In this document: positions 24,410-33,177 of the stretch, piece by piece | Layout: each line of letters opens with the position of its first letter | How positions within the stretch are numbered: the first letter of the stretch is position 1 | Translations under genes and position numbers: made by a program | Assembly: GCA_030679035.1 (NCBI GenBank) | Contig: JAUXTH010000106.1 | Coordinates: 1 to 46,582, forward strand | Length of the DNA: 46,582 nucleotides | Direction: 5' to 3' | From: Methylobacter sp. | GTDB taxonomy: Bacteria > Pseudomonadota > Gammaproteobacteria > Methylococcales > Methylomonadaceae | Notes under the pieces: generated by a model | Databases searched by the model: none | What the model saw: the letters and a program-made list of their open reading frames with translations, nothing else | Told to the model about the DNA's origin: nothing

Positions 24410-24451
24410 CGCATTCATATGGCAAACAGAGTATTTCGTATGCCAAAAGTA
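24410..24451 (-). promoter_or_regulatory. Shared upstream motif A (candidate AraC-type operator)
   Basis: CGCATTCATAT (24410-24420) and TATTTC plus TATGCCAAAAGTA (24432-24451) are repeated nearly exactly at 42457-42499 before the PchR-like araC gene, with one base of spacing difference. This lies 130-175 bp upstream of the FecA-like receptor. Confidence 0.55.
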
Positions 24452-24481
24452 TTCGTCCTACATTTGCTGTGTTCCACATGC

Positions 24482-26431
24482 TTATAGAACGTTAATTCGT
24501 TTTTTAAGCAGCTTTAAATCATGCCTAGAAGGAGATCGATGGTAGCGTAGCCTGACGAAAATCCGGGTGATTTCATCAATGAGATCAGCAATCTCCGGTT
24601 TTTGTGTTTTGACCCGGACGGCAAAATCATTGGCGCCTTCGCTAGGCCTGATAACCAAGCCTGCCTTTGCCATTTTTTTGCAAAACTGCCGGTACAAAAT
24701 GACTGAAGGGTCTTCCGGTTTGTGCCTGGTTCTTAACAGCCAACCTGCCAATAACAGCATCGCCAGCCCCATTGAGGCAACTATCCCAATTACGCTCCCA
24801 AGCAGGCTGTCGATACCCAAAACGGCTAACAGCGAGGACTGATTTTCGCGGCTATAGCTGACAATCCAGTGTTGCCAGTGGTAATCCAGACTGTTCCAGA
24901 GTTGTGCAGCCTGTTTCAATCCGAATACACCAGCCCGTTGATGCGTCTCTATCGGTGTCAAGCTGACGGCGCCGGTTTTGGCCTGCATTTCGACATTGAT
25001 ATCCTGCTCAACCCGGTCAGGCGCAATAGCGGTAGTGGGGTCCACCCTGGTCCAGCCCTTGCCTTCCAGCCACACTTCGGCCCAGGCATGGGCGTTGGCC
25101 TGCCTGATTTCCAGGAACTGGCCAACCGCATTGAATTCACCGCCCTGATAGCCGCCCACCACACGCGCCGGAATATCGGCAACCCGCATCAGGTAAACAA
25201 ACGCGGTCGCATAGTGGTTGCAAAATCCGCTCCGGGCATCAAACAAAAAGGTCTCGACGGGACTGTTCTCCATCAACGGCGGCTGCAAGCTGTAGCTGAA
25301 ATGTTGCCCTCGGAAATAATCCAGCAGCTGTTGGATAAACAGCTCGGGCTTACCCTCAAAACCATGCAGATGCTTAACCAGATTGACGATGCGTTCGGAA
25401 GGCTCATCCGGCAGTTGCAGGTTTTCCCGGTATTCGGTTTTGGTGATGTAGCCGGTATTGTATTGCGGGTAAGAAACCAGCGAATATGCCGCCGCTTCGC
25501 CCGGTTTAACCAGACTGGTGAGCTGATAGTTGCCGTTGCGTTGCAGCGAGGCATCAAACCGGGCCGGCATATCCAGCGCATAAACCCAGTTGCGGCTTTG
25601 CGGCTCCAGCAACAAGTTGTATTGGTGGGCTTTCCCGGAAAATGTCAGTTTGTCCTGGTAATGTATGACATCATCATTTTGTGACATGTGCCAGACAGTG
25701 CCGTCGGTATAAGAAAACACCGGGCCGCGCCAGTAAAGCTGATTCTTAGGCGGCAGCTCGCCGTTAAATTTAACCCGGAACGCAAGTTGCGGCGACAACG
25801 CCAGACGGTTGATCGAACCCGGCTCCAGCGTCTCGCTCAACCCGGATTGCGCCTGGTTCCTGTTGTTCATTTGCAGCCATGTCGGCGGCTGCACTCTAGG
25901 AAACAGCGCAAAGATGATGGCCGCCATCGGCAGCGCCTGCATCGTAATCGCCGCGGCGGTGCGCAATGCCGCTTTGGTTTGCGGTTGGCCGCTGTTGATA
26001 GCGATCATCGCGGCCAATAGCATACAGCAAACCAGCAAGCTGTAAGCGGCCATGGCGAAATTCAGCTGATAGAGAAACTGCGATCCGGCAACGATAAATG
26101 CCAAATAACTGACCAGATACACATCGCGTTTCTTGTTCAGCTCCAGCAGCTTAAGGCCCAGGGCCGCAACAAACACCGCCGTTCCGGCATCCTTGCCCCA
26201 TCCCTCCGTGTGTTGCTTATACAGTAAACCGATGCCGAGCAGGGTCAGCGCAAAAACGACCCTGCCATTCGGCAGGTAACGCGGCCGCCAAATCCCCAGC
26301 AGTCGCCACAGCAGCAAACCAAAGAACAACACCGATAATGCCCAAGGAAGATGGCCGATATGCGGCAGGGTAATCAGGCCGATGGAACTTAACAGCAACA
26401 GCAAAACCGGTGGTTTGAGATGATTATCCAT
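24482..26431 (-). CDS. TgpA-like DUF3488/transglutaminase membrane protein
   Basis: A protein of about 649 residues with five to six N-terminal TM helices (LLLLLSSIGLITLPHIGHLPWALSVLFFGLLLW through MQALPMAAIIFALFP). A periplasmic transglutaminase domain follows, with the catalytic triad visible: Cys in ARSGFCNHYATAFVYLMR, His in RQANAHAWAEVWLEGKGW, and Asp in TRVDPTTAIAPDRVEQDI. A last TM helix (SVIGIVASMGLAMLLLAGWLL) and a DUF4129 tail close it. TgpA of Pseudomonas is essential, with cell-envelope functions still unclear. I prefer ATG 26431. It is the last gene of the MoxR-DUF58-TgpA trio, whose co-occurrence is widespread. Confidence 0.92.
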   Translation of the reverse strand: MDNHLKPPVLLLLLSSIGLITLPHIGHLPWALSVLFFGLLLWRLLGIWRPRYLPNGRVVFALTLLGIGLLYKQHTEGWGKDAGTAVFVAALGLKLLELNKKRDVYLVSYLAFIVAGSQFLYQLNFAMAAYSLLVCCMLLAAMIAINSGQPQTKAALRTAAAITMQALPMAAIIFALFPRVQPPTWLQMNNRNQAQSGLSETLEPGSINRLALSPQLAFRVKFNGELPPKNQLYWRGPVFSYTDGTVWHMSQNDDVIHYQDKLTFSGKAHQYNLLLEPQSRNWVYALDMPARFDASLQRNGNYQLTSLVKPGEAAAYSLVSYPQYNTGYITKTEYRENLQLPDEPSERIVNLVKHLHGFEGKPELFIQQLLDYFRGQHFSYSLQPPLMENSPVETFLFDARSGFCNHYATAFVYLMRVADIPARVVGGYQGGEFNAVGQFLEIRQANAHAWAEVWLEGKGWTRVDPTTAIAPDRVEQDINVEMQAKTGAVSLTPIETHQRAGVFGLKQAAQLWNSLDYHWQHWIVSYSRENQSSLLAVLGIDSLLGSVIGIVASMGLAMLLLAGWLLRTRHKPEDPSVILYRQFCKKMAKAGLVIRPSEGANDFAVRVKTQKPEIADLIDEITRIFVRLRYHRSPSRHDLKLLKKRINVL

Positions 26432-26475
26432 AGATGTCCAGTAAAGAATCTTCAGCATATCCGGTTCTGTTATTA

Positions 26476-26529
26476 ACCGCGAAGACACGAGGTTTATGTT
26501 TTTCTTCGTGCTCTTCGTGTCTTCGTGGT
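26476..26529. repeat. CTTCGTGTCTTCGTGGT-type inverted repeat
   Basis: ACCGCGAAGACACGAGG (26476-26492) is the imperfect inverted complement of CTCTTCGTGTCTTCGTGGT (26511-26529). This family of ACGAAGACACGAAG repeats is dispersed in many proteobacterial genomes. Here it separates the DUF58 gene from tgpA and may attenuate transcription between them. Confidence 0.6.
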
Positions 26530-26574
26530 GAATAAAAATGCGTAACTCCGGAATGTTTTTTCATGGAAATCTCC

Positions 26575-27522
26575 TCAAAACAGCGCCAGCGTTTCCAAAC
26601 AGGTTGCGTAATGTCTCATTCCGCCATCGGGCGCAATCTTGCGGCCTGGAACCTGCAAGCCGTAGCGCAAACCGGCATTTTCGGCATCGATAACCCAGCG
26701 GCACAGTTGGCTAAGCCGTTCCTCGACATCGGCGCCGGGCGTGTTCCGATAATCCAGCCACAGCTCCGTGCCACCCGCATTGCTTGCGTACTGCCTGCTG
26801 AACAATCCCTGGCCTTTGGCATAGGCTTTCCAGTGAATCTGCCGGAGCGGGTCGCCGAGCCGATAACTGCGGATGCCGTCGAAATCATCACGGCCGGAGC
26901 GATCGGTGTGCTGCTGACTTGATGACTGTTGATCTTCGCCGACCGGAAAAGGCAGTGAACAGGCGCTGGGTTTTGGGTAAACCAGCACCTTGCTGTCTAA
27001 CTTGAGCGGTGACCAGGCACGAAACGAACCCAATGGATAACAACTTGCCAGGGTGACTGTGCCGATCATCTGCCAGCCCCTTTTTCGCGCAAGCCCATAC
27101 AACGTCAATGTCTTGCTTTGATCAGCAGCCAGACTAAAAAAATGCTCGCCTTCCAGGGTTGCGCTTAATGCCGGCCTGGGTTGATTGCCCGGATTGGTCA
27201 CCGTCAGCGGAAACGCGGCCGATTCCCCGGCAAACACCGGCTGCACGAAACCTGCCTGCACGACCAGCCCCGCCAGCGCTTTAAACGTATGCAAAATGGT
27301 GACGAAAAAGATACTCGCCAGCAGAAAGCCAAGCAGGTAGACCAGATTGTTGCTGTAAATAAAGGCAATCAAAAGCAGCAATAGAATCGTAAACGCCATG
27401 CCCAGTCCGCGCTGGGTAGGCAGGATGAAAACCCGGTTCCGGGTCAGTTCCACCGGGCCGCTGACGGGCGGCCCGCCGGTGAACTTAAAGCGTTGTTTAA
27501 GAGTAAGCCTAGTGTTGTCCAT
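26575..27522 (-). CDS. DUF58 domain protein
   Basis: This protein of about 315 residues begins MDNTRLTLKQRFKFTGG at ATG 27522, inside the 3' end of the moxR gene (14-nt overlap). Two TM helices (GLGMAFTILLLLLIAFIYSNNLVYLLGFLLASIFFVTIL) are followed by a beta-rich region. The DUF58 core contains DFDGIRSYRLGDPLRQIHWKAYAKGQGLFSRQY, a von Willebrand A-like fold. Family members work with MoxR AAA+ ATPases as chaperone-like modules for envelope or metalloprotein maturation. The overlap with moxR and proximity to tgpA indicate one operon. Confidence 0.92.
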   Translation of the reverse strand: MDNTRLTLKQRFKFTGGPPVSGPVELTRNRVFILPTQRGLGMAFTILLLLLIAFIYSNNLVYLLGFLLASIFFVTILHTFKALAGLVVQAGFVQPVFAGESAAFPLTVTNPGNQPRPALSATLEGEHFFSLAADQSKTLTLYGLARKRGWQMIGTVTLASCYPLGSFRAWSPLKLDSKVLVYPKPSACSLPFPVGEDQQSSSQQHTDRSGRDDFDGIRSYRLGDPLRQIHWKAYAKGQGLFSRQYASNAGGTELWLDYRNTPGADVEERLSQLCRWVIDAENAGLRYGLQVPGRKIAPDGGMRHYATCLETLALF

Positions 27523-28447
27523 GCTGAACCTTTTGAAATTCATGAACAGTGACATGAGTCAAAATAGGCGCCACAATCGCTTCGGAATCGCCAGCGCCTG
27601 AACGGATTCGGTGGCCGGCAACAGCAGCCAGCACCGCCTGCACATCTTCGGGAATAACGGCATCGCGCCCGGCCATCAATGCCCAGGCCTTGGCCGCGGT
27701 CAGCAAAGCCAAGCCGGCCCGCGGCGACAAGCCGCAATGATAGTGATCGGCTTGCCGGGTAAAGGCGATGATCGCCTGCAAATAATCCAGCAAGGCCGTT
27801 GAGGCGTAAACGCTGTTGACGGCTAGTTGCAAGGCCTGCAACTGCTCAACCGACACTTGCACAGGTAAATCATTCAGCAGCTCATGGCGCGATCGGCCGT
27901 CGAGTAATTCGCGTTCCGCACGATGATCCGGATAGCCCAGCTCAATGCGCATCAGAAACCGGTCCAGCTGCGACTCGGGCAACGGAAAAGTGCCGACATG
28001 GCAAGAAGGGTTTTGTGTGGCAATCACAAAAAAAGGCTCCGGCAACGGGTAGGTATGGCCATCCACCGTCACCTGCTTTTCCTCCATCGCCTCCAGCAAC
28101 GCGCTTTGCGCCTTCGGTGTGGCGCGATTGATTTCATCGGCCAGTATCATTTGCTTGAAAATAGGACCGGGATGAAATTTGAACTGCTGCCGGTCGGCAA
28201 CAAACACCGAAGAACCGATGATGTCGGCCGGTAAAATGTCGCTGGTAAATTGAATGCGCTGGTAATCCAGACCAAACAGCTTCGCCAAGGTATGGGACAG
28301 CGTCGTTTTGCCCACGCCCGGCACATCTTCAATCAGCAAATGTCCTTTCGCCAGCAGGCAGCAAACGGCTAAACGGATTTGCCGGTCTTTGCCGAGGATG
28401 ACTTGATTGGCCGCCGCCAGCAGGTTGTTCAAGGTGTTATCCATCAT
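27509..28447 (-). CDS. MoxR-family AAA+ ATPase
   Basis: This ATPase of about 312 residues begins MMDNTLNNLLAAANQVILGKDRQI. It has Walker A (GVGKTTLSHTLA, within EDVPGVGKTT), Walker B (MILADEINRATPKAQSALLEAMEE), sensor 1 (FFVIATQNPS) and an arginine-finger region (ESQLDRFLMRI). The AAA lid (SPRAGLALLTAAKAWALMAGR) is typical of MoxR/RavA relatives. Such ATPases remodel or assemble partner complexes with VWA or DUF58 proteins. The start is ATG 28447 (or 28444). An annotation from 28492 would overlap the preceding prepilin gene. The DUF58 gene overlaps its end. Confidence 0.93.
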   Translation of the reverse strand: MMDNTLNNLLAAANQVILGKDRQIRLAVCCLLAKGHLLIEDVPGVGKTTLSHTLAKLFGLDYQRIQFTSDILPADIIGSSVFVADRQQFKFHPGPIFKQMILADEINRATPKAQSALLEAMEEKQVTVDGHTYPLPEPFFVIATQNPSCHVGTFPLPESQLDRFLMRIELGYPDHRAERELLDGRSRHELLNDLPVQVSVEQLQALQLAVNSVYASTALLDYLQAIIAFTRQADHYHCGLSPRAGLALLTAAKAWALMAGRDAVIPEDVQAVLAAVAGHRIRSGAGDSEAIVAPILTHVTVHEFQKVQHGQH

Positions 28448-28476
28448 TATCAACTCATAGAAAGGTGTTAGGGGGT

Positions 28477-29202
28477 TTAGCTCTCGTCGCATGGGATGTT
28501 GGCGGGATCGTTCGCCGGTGCAGGGATGCGCAGATAGAGAATACGATCATCCAGGCTGCGCCTGGCTTCGATCTCCGCCGCGCCTGTTGTGAGCGGATCA
28601 TCATCTATCAAGGTGTCGATGTCGGCCGCATCGTTGCCTGGACCGGAACCTGGGCCTGCGGAAACCAGCCGCGCGCATTCCCCCTCGGTTGTGCCGGATC
28701 TGTTGGTGAGTTTGTCGCAGGATGCCTGATTGGGCACCTGTAAAACCAGCGGCCGGCCCCAGGCGTCGTTGATTCCTGATTGGCCATTGCTTTGTGCATG
28801 GGCATAAACGGCCGTAATAAAACGGCTGCCCGTTGCAACAGAAATATTAGCGCCGCTGCTCAAATACGGCCCGCGCCAGCCCACGCCGGTTTTGGGGTTA
28901 TAACCCTGCCAATCGCCTTGTTCAAAAAGATAGGTCAGCGAGTAATCAGTAGGTGTGTTTTTCGGGGCAGGGTAGCGACCCAACGAGTCCCCGTAAAAAC
29001 CCGAGCCGCTTTTGCCGCCCATGATCGCCTCCTTAACCGCCTGCATCGTTGCATCGGTTGCTTGGCACGTGGCGGTGCTGCCAATGCCGCCGACATAGGG
29101 CACCATTATGCCTGCCAGCGCAATGAGCACGAGCAGCACGACCGATAATTCCACTAAGGTCATGCCCTGTTGCAAGGTTTTGATTCGTCGTATTGTGATC
29201 AT
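28477..29202 (-). CDS. Type IV prepilin-like protein 2
   Basis: This 241-residue protein has a type III-less prepilin leader with cleavage after Gly13 (TLQQG/MTLVELSVVLLVLIALAGIMVPYV) and Glu5 of the mature chain. The long hydrophobic helix would sit in the pilus core. The globular part has Cys pairs (STATCQATDATM; QASCDKLTNRSGTTEGECARL) that may form disulfides, and many Gly/Tyr/Trp residues (GWRGPYLSSG). It may be a minor pilin or pseudopilin at the tip. It needs a prepilin peptidase encoded elsewhere. It lies 80 bp after the larger prepilin gene. Confidence 0.85.
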   Translation of the reverse strand: MITIRRIKTLQQGMTLVELSVVLLVLIALAGIMVPYVGGIGSTATCQATDATMQAVKEAIMGGKSGSGFYGDSLGRYPAPKNTPTDYSLTYLFEQGDWQGYNPKTGVGWRGPYLSSGANISVATGSRFITAVYAHAQSNGQSGINDAWGRPLVLQVPNQASCDKLTNRSGTTEGECARLVSAGPGSGPGNDAADIDTLIDDDPLTTGAAEIEARRSLDDRILYLRIPAPANDPANIPCDES

Positions 29203-29284
29203 GATTTGCCTGTTGTGAGTTTGTTATTCGCCACTGGATAACCCTCTCGTTTTCGTGTTTGCGGTTGAAATCGTCCACATCGGG

Positions 29285-30676
29285 CTACCAATTGAGCACC
29301 GGCAAAGTGGAGCGCGGGTGAAAATCCACCTGAATCGGGTTTTGCCGGTCGGCTGGATAATGCGTGTTGGTGCAGGCTGTGCCATCGTGTTTGTATAGAC
29401 CGATAGCGTTGGTTCCAATGGGTAACTCCGTGATCAAGCTATTGCTGCTCGAATCTCTAAAGTTTGCAAACCTGATCGTTTGAAAACTGGCATCGGCAAT
29501 GATTGATTTTGGCTCGCTGTTTGCCGTGTTCTTGTCCTCATCGCTAACCAGAATTCCGATTGTCGCATCAGGTTTTCTGTAAAAAATTTTCATGCAGATG
29601 GGCGTGGCCGATGGGGTATTGATAGAAAAAATATCTTCCCCGTACCATATCTGACCGGCACTCAAGCAGGCAGTTTGCGAAGTTATGGTTCCGTTATCTG
29701 TGCAACTCCGCCAAACACCAGGACTGGTGCACAGTGCCTTGTTCGATTTTGCTTGATCGGAACAGCCGAATCCTTCCCCGTACCAGTCTTTTCCGGCCAG
29801 TTCGCAAGCGGATTTGCTTGCGCTGGTTGCATCGGAACAATTGCTCCATGCCCCTGGACAGCTGCTTTTATTGAAATACCCCGCATTTTCGCAGCCCCCG
29901 TCCCATGTGGCTCCAGATGCCGTACAAGTGGTTTTGGTCGTTTTTGTCGGGTCCGTGCACACTGAAACCGGCGGCAGTTTTCCACTTGGTTTTTTGAAAT
30001 TGACATTAACCCCTGCGCCAATATCAGCCATCCAGTCTTGCGCCCTGACACGAGGCTGCGCCGCAGGGTAATCCTCATCGTAACCGGTATCGGCCGGGTT
30101 TAAAGTCTGGTTTTTGCCTTTGCTTTGTAAGGTCAGAGCGGGCGATGCATTAATAAAATTCCAGCCGTAATTATTATCGTTGGACAAATTACCCCAGCCA
30201 TCGCTAAACGCATCGTTATCGGCCGGATTGCCGGAGATGTTCAAATAAGGCCCATGCCAGCCGTATTGCAAAGTGGAACCGGAATGCAGTCTGGTGACAG
30301 GATCATCATTCCATGCCGAAGCCGTCCATACGCCGGGCGTTGCCAGATTAAGACACTCAGTTTGGCTGACATCACCCGCGTCATCACTGCAATCGCCCGA
30401 CCTCTGCATTAATTCTCTAAGACTATTCGGCAACCGCCCCATATCTGCAACAAACCCGTTCACCGCCTGTTGGCCGTTGATGATCTGCTTGGGGTTGCCC
30501 AGGATCGCCTGCGTGATCATGTCCAGCCGTTCCCGGGTTTGTTCATAACGCGTCTGGAAACCCAATGCGTTGGTTTCGCGGACAGCGATGCCGGACAGCA
30601 GAGTGATCAGCAGCAGAACGACGGTAAGTTCGATCAGCGAGAAACCGCGGTCGAGAGTGTGGATGCGAGTGGCCAT
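29285..30676 (-). CDS. Large type IV prepilin with six Cys/Trp repeat units
   Basis: This 463-residue prepilin has leader cleavage after Gly11 (LDRG/FSLIELTVVLLLITLLSGIAV) and Glu5 of the mature chain. It is far larger than ordinary pilins (about 150-180). Between residues 240 and 346 are five tandem units of about 18-25 residues of form C-(S/T)-D-x(5-9)-C-x(2-4)-G-x(0-2)-W. An earlier unit of the same kind lies at 96-117 (CSDDAGDVSQTEC...PGVW). Together they provide six Cys pairs likely disulfide-bonded in the periplasm. The C-terminus has KIFYRKPDATIGILVSDEDKN. A tip adhesin or metal- or surface-binding minor pilin is plausible. Confidence 0.85.
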   Translation of the reverse strand: MATRIHTLDRGFSLIELTVVLLLITLLSGIAVRETNALGFQTRYEQTRERLDMITQAILGNPKQIINGQQAVNGFVADMGRLPNSLRELMQRSGDCSDDAGDVSQTECLNLATPGVWTASAWNDDPVTRLHSGSTLQYGWHGPYLNISGNPADNDAFSDGWGNLSNDNNYGWNFINASPALTLQSKGKNQTLNPADTGYDEDYPAAQPRVRAQDWMADIGAGVNVNFKKPSGKLPPVSVCTDPTKTTKTTCTASGATWDGGCENAGYFNKSSCPGAWSNCSDATSASKSACELAGKDWYGEGFGCSDQAKSNKALCTSPGVWRSCTDNGTITSQTACLSAGQIWYGEDIFSINTPSATPICMKIFYRKPDATIGILVSDEDKNTANSEPKSIIADASFQTIRFANFRDSSSNSLITELPIGTNAIGLYKHDGTACTNTHYPADRQNPIQVDFHPRSTLPVLNW

Positions 30677-30682
30677 GGCGGG

Positions 30683-31098
30683 TTAATGGGACCGGATAAT
30701 CGATGCGCTTTGTTTCGGCAAGGCCGCGAATATACGCAAAGGCAGTTGCCACATGGCTCCGGTGGCGGGATCAATCAGCAGCATGCCGACGGGATTAAGG
30801 ACGTTGCCCCAATACCAGCCATTGATGCGGCTGGTAAGTCGATAGCGCTGCGGTTGAAAACCCGGTTTGAAAAACTGCACGGAATAGCCGGCTTTTTTAA
30901 AGTAGAGCCTGCGCCGCTTTCCAGCGTGACAGTGGCCGGTGTTTGCCCGTGCGCCACTTCGATGCCGTTTAGGTTTTTGATCACAAATTCAGCGCCGCCG
31001 GGCTCGCTGTCGATCAGTACCGGATAAGCCGAGTTACTGAGCACGGACGCGCAGCCTTGAAGCAGCAATGCCGTGACGAGGAGAATGAGTTTGTTCAT
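30683..31098 (-). pseudogene. Frameshifted small lipoprotein (PEGA-like)
   Basis: Two overlapping frames form one protein. The first starts MNKLILLVTALLLQGCASVLSNSAYPVLIDSEPGGAEFVIKNLNGIEVAHGQTPATVTLESGAG, with lipobox LLQGC (Cys16). The second continues YFKKAGYSVQFFKPGFQPQRYRLTSRINGWYWGNVLNPVGMLLIDPATGAMWQLP. The switch is at about 30898-30910 (one base missing). The DSEPGGAEFVIKN...QTPATVTL pattern resembles PEGA carbohydrate-binding-like domains on outer-membrane lipoproteins. It sits between the secretin and a prepilin and could be the pilotin or a surface anchor of the pilus. A sequencing error, a real mutation or programmed slippage (the run of six A after TTT) cannot be told apart here. 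Confidence 0.7.
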
Positions 31099-31161
31099 AT
31101 ATAGCTAGCCCGTGCGTTTTTTAACATTAGACGGCAGGAAGACCGCGAAGAGTTAACATGC

Positions 31162-33177
31162 CTATCGCAGTGGATTGGGGTTGTCCCACTGGTAACGGTC
31201 TTGGCTGTCCTGATTGTTATATTCTTTAAACGGCCGCTCCAGTTTGTAGCCTTTGTGCTGGTGATCCGGATTGGTGTAAACATCCAGATTGCCGGCATCC
31301 TCGGCGTTGGGGTGAACGCTGTTTTCTTTCATCATCTTTTCGCTGACCTGTTGCGCTTCGGCGGGAGACGTGATGATATGGGGCTTGATAATCACCACCA
31401 GCTCGGTACGGCTGCGGGTTTGGCCTTCTTCGCGGAAGAAAAAGCCCAGCAAAGGGATGTCGCCAAGGAAGGGGACTTTGCTTTCCTTGTTGCCAGCGCC
31501 TTCCTCAATCAAGCCACCAACCGCCACGGTGTTGTTATCCTTGGCGATCACCGAGCCGCTGAAGGTTTTTTCCTGTACCGTGTCAATAGGTTGCTCAATC
31601 AGGCCAGTTCCGCCGGAGACGAGTATCGTCGCGCCATTTTTGGCTACGGAGGATTGCTCGACCAGCACCTGGATGCTGACTGTATTATCGGCGTTGATAT
31701 TAGGCGTCAGCAGCAGCGTGTTGCCGACCTTGCGCTGGGTGTAGGTTGCCGAGGGCGGCACGGTAATCGTGATGCCACCCAGCCCGTTGTTGATGTTGGT
31801 GGTTCCCGGCACGTAACCGGTAATGATCGGTATTTCAGAACCGACAAAGAAACGACTGACCTCTTGGTTGGAGGTCAGTAAAATCGGCGTTGCCAGTTGC
31901 GTAATGCGGTTTTCTTTTTCCAGCAACTGCATGCGCGCTTCAAAGTTTTTGCTTACCACGGTTGCCAGCAATGCCGGGTTAAACGCCGCAGCAGCGGTTT
32001 GCAATCCATTGGTCAGCAAGTCCGCGCCGGTTCTTTCCATCGTCGAGGTTTGGACGCTGCCGTTTTTTAGCTTGAAATCAAATAGCGAATCGAAACCGTC
32101 AGACAAGTCTATCGCCAGAATCTTAACTTCCATTAACAACATGGAACTGTCCACGTCCAGGCGTTTATAGATGGCGCGAATTTCATTCATGGCATCCATA
32201 TCGCGCGACCTGACCAGCACCCGGTTCTGGTGTTTGATCACACCGACAAAAATAGGCGCCAGGTGGCGAACGCTGGCATCAACCATCCCCCGGGTTTCGG
32301 CGATGTCTCCGCTGAACTGCCCTGTAATATCACCGCCACCACCCTGGCCTTGGTTAGCGTTCTGTTGCGCGTTATTTAGCTTACCGATGACATTACCGAG
32401 TGCGTCCAGTTGTTCGTCGAGTTGTTGCGGCCGACCGTTCTGACCATTTTGTCCATAACCCTGATTTCCATATTGTTGGTTGCCGTATTGCTGATTTCCA
32501 TTCTGCTGGTTACCGAACTGTTGAGTACCGGTCGTAGTTATTCCGTTAGTGCCGCCCCCTCCGGCTCCGCCGGTCGTTCCTGCACCACTGAAATGTTGGG
32601 TCGTTCTGCGATCGATCATGTCAAACCGGGCGAATCGTTGCTGAAGATCGGTCATCAACTCCTGCTGGTTACGTCCATAACTCAAACGTACACGACTGGA
32701 AAACAGGTTCTGGATGGTTTCCGCCAAATCCAGCGCATTTTTGGCGTTTTTCAGCGTGAAGATTTCGGTCTCTTCCTTTTTAAACTCGACCTGTTCCAGC
32801 CGGTATTCCTTGACGGTGTAAAGGCGGACGATGTTGGAATCGAAATCGCGCTTATACCAGAGGTTATAGGTCTTGGAGATTGCCTCGATGACTTCAATCG
32901 GAGTTACCCGGCGCAGGAACATGGTGACGTGAACATCGGCGGCTTCTTTGGAGGCGATAATGTTGAGACTGGATTGCTCCGATAAAATCCTCAACGCATC
33001 GCCTACGGTAATATCGCGAAACTCAATTTGTTCGATGACCCGGCTAAGGCCGGCTTTAGGTTCCACCACAGGTTGAGTTGCAGCTGCGGAGAATGTGGGC
33101 AGCATCGCTAATGTCAGCGTCATTGCAACAAAAAAAGGGTTTGGTAATAATTTAGGCATAAGTATCTGTAGGGTCAC
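31162..33177 (-). CDS. Secretin of MSHA/type IV pilus system (MshL/PilQ-like)
   Basis: This 671-residue outer-membrane secretin has a signal peptide (PNPFFVAMTLTLAMLPTFSAAA). The N0 and N1 domains are IEQIEFRDITVGDALRILSEQSSLNIIASKEAADVHVTMFLRRVTPIEVIEAISKTYNLWYKRD, followed by a Gly/Gln/Asn-rich low-complexity spacer. The secretin core is MLLMEVKILAIDLSDGFDSLFDFKL...LLTPNINADNTVSIQVLVEQS...IEQPIDTVQEKTFSGSVIAKDNNTVAVGGLIEE...KVPFLGDIPLLGFFFREEGQTRSRTELVVIIKPHII. It makes the gated pore for the pilus. The start is GTG 33177, overlapping the previous stop by 4 nt. The NQQYGNQQYGNQGYGQNGQ repeats at 32430-32525 are unusual. Confidence 0.92.
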   Translation of the reverse strand: MTLQILMPKLLPNPFFVAMTLTLAMLPTFSAAATQPVVEPKAGLSRVIEQIEFRDITVGDALRILSEQSSLNIIASKEAADVHVTMFLRRVTPIEVIEAISKTYNLWYKRDFDSNIVRLYTVKEYRLEQVEFKKEETEIFTLKNAKNALDLAETIQNLFSSRVRLSYGRNQQELMTDLQQRFARFDMIDRRTTQHFSGAGTTGGAGGGGTNGITTTGTQQFGNQQNGNQQYGNQQYGNQGYGQNGQNGRPQQLDEQLDALGNVIGKLNNAQQNANQGQGGGGDITGQFSGDIAETRGMVDASVRHLAPIFVGVIKHQNRVLVRSRDMDAMNEIRAIYKRLDVDSSMLLMEVKILAIDLSDGFDSLFDFKLKNGSVQTSTMERTGADLLTNGLQTAAAAFNPALLATVVSKNFEARMQLLEKENRITQLATPILLTSNQEVSRFFVGSEIPIITGYVPGTTNINNGLGGITITVPPSATYTQRKVGNTLLLTPNINADNTVSIQVLVEQSSVAKNGATILVSGGTGLIEQPIDTVQEKTFSGSVIAKDNNTVAVGGLIEEGAGNKESKVPFLGDIPLLGFFFREEGQTRSRTELVVIIKPHIITSPAEAQQVSEKMMKENSVHPNAEDAGNLDVYTNPDHQHKGYKLERPFKEYNNQDSQDRYQWDNPNPLR

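Noticed and set aside
24869-25684. Plus-strand open frame of 271 codons opposite the transglutaminase gene
   Set aside because: Antisense shadow; the minus-strand product has an intact catalytic triad.
31201-31881. Plus-strand open frame of 226 codons opposite the secretin
   Set aside because: Antisense to conserved secretin core sequence.
32430-32525. The secretin QYGNQ-rich stretch as a separate repeat element
   Set aside because: It is in frame, lies in the expected spacer after the N-domains and keeps codon variation, so it is simply low-complexity protein sequence.
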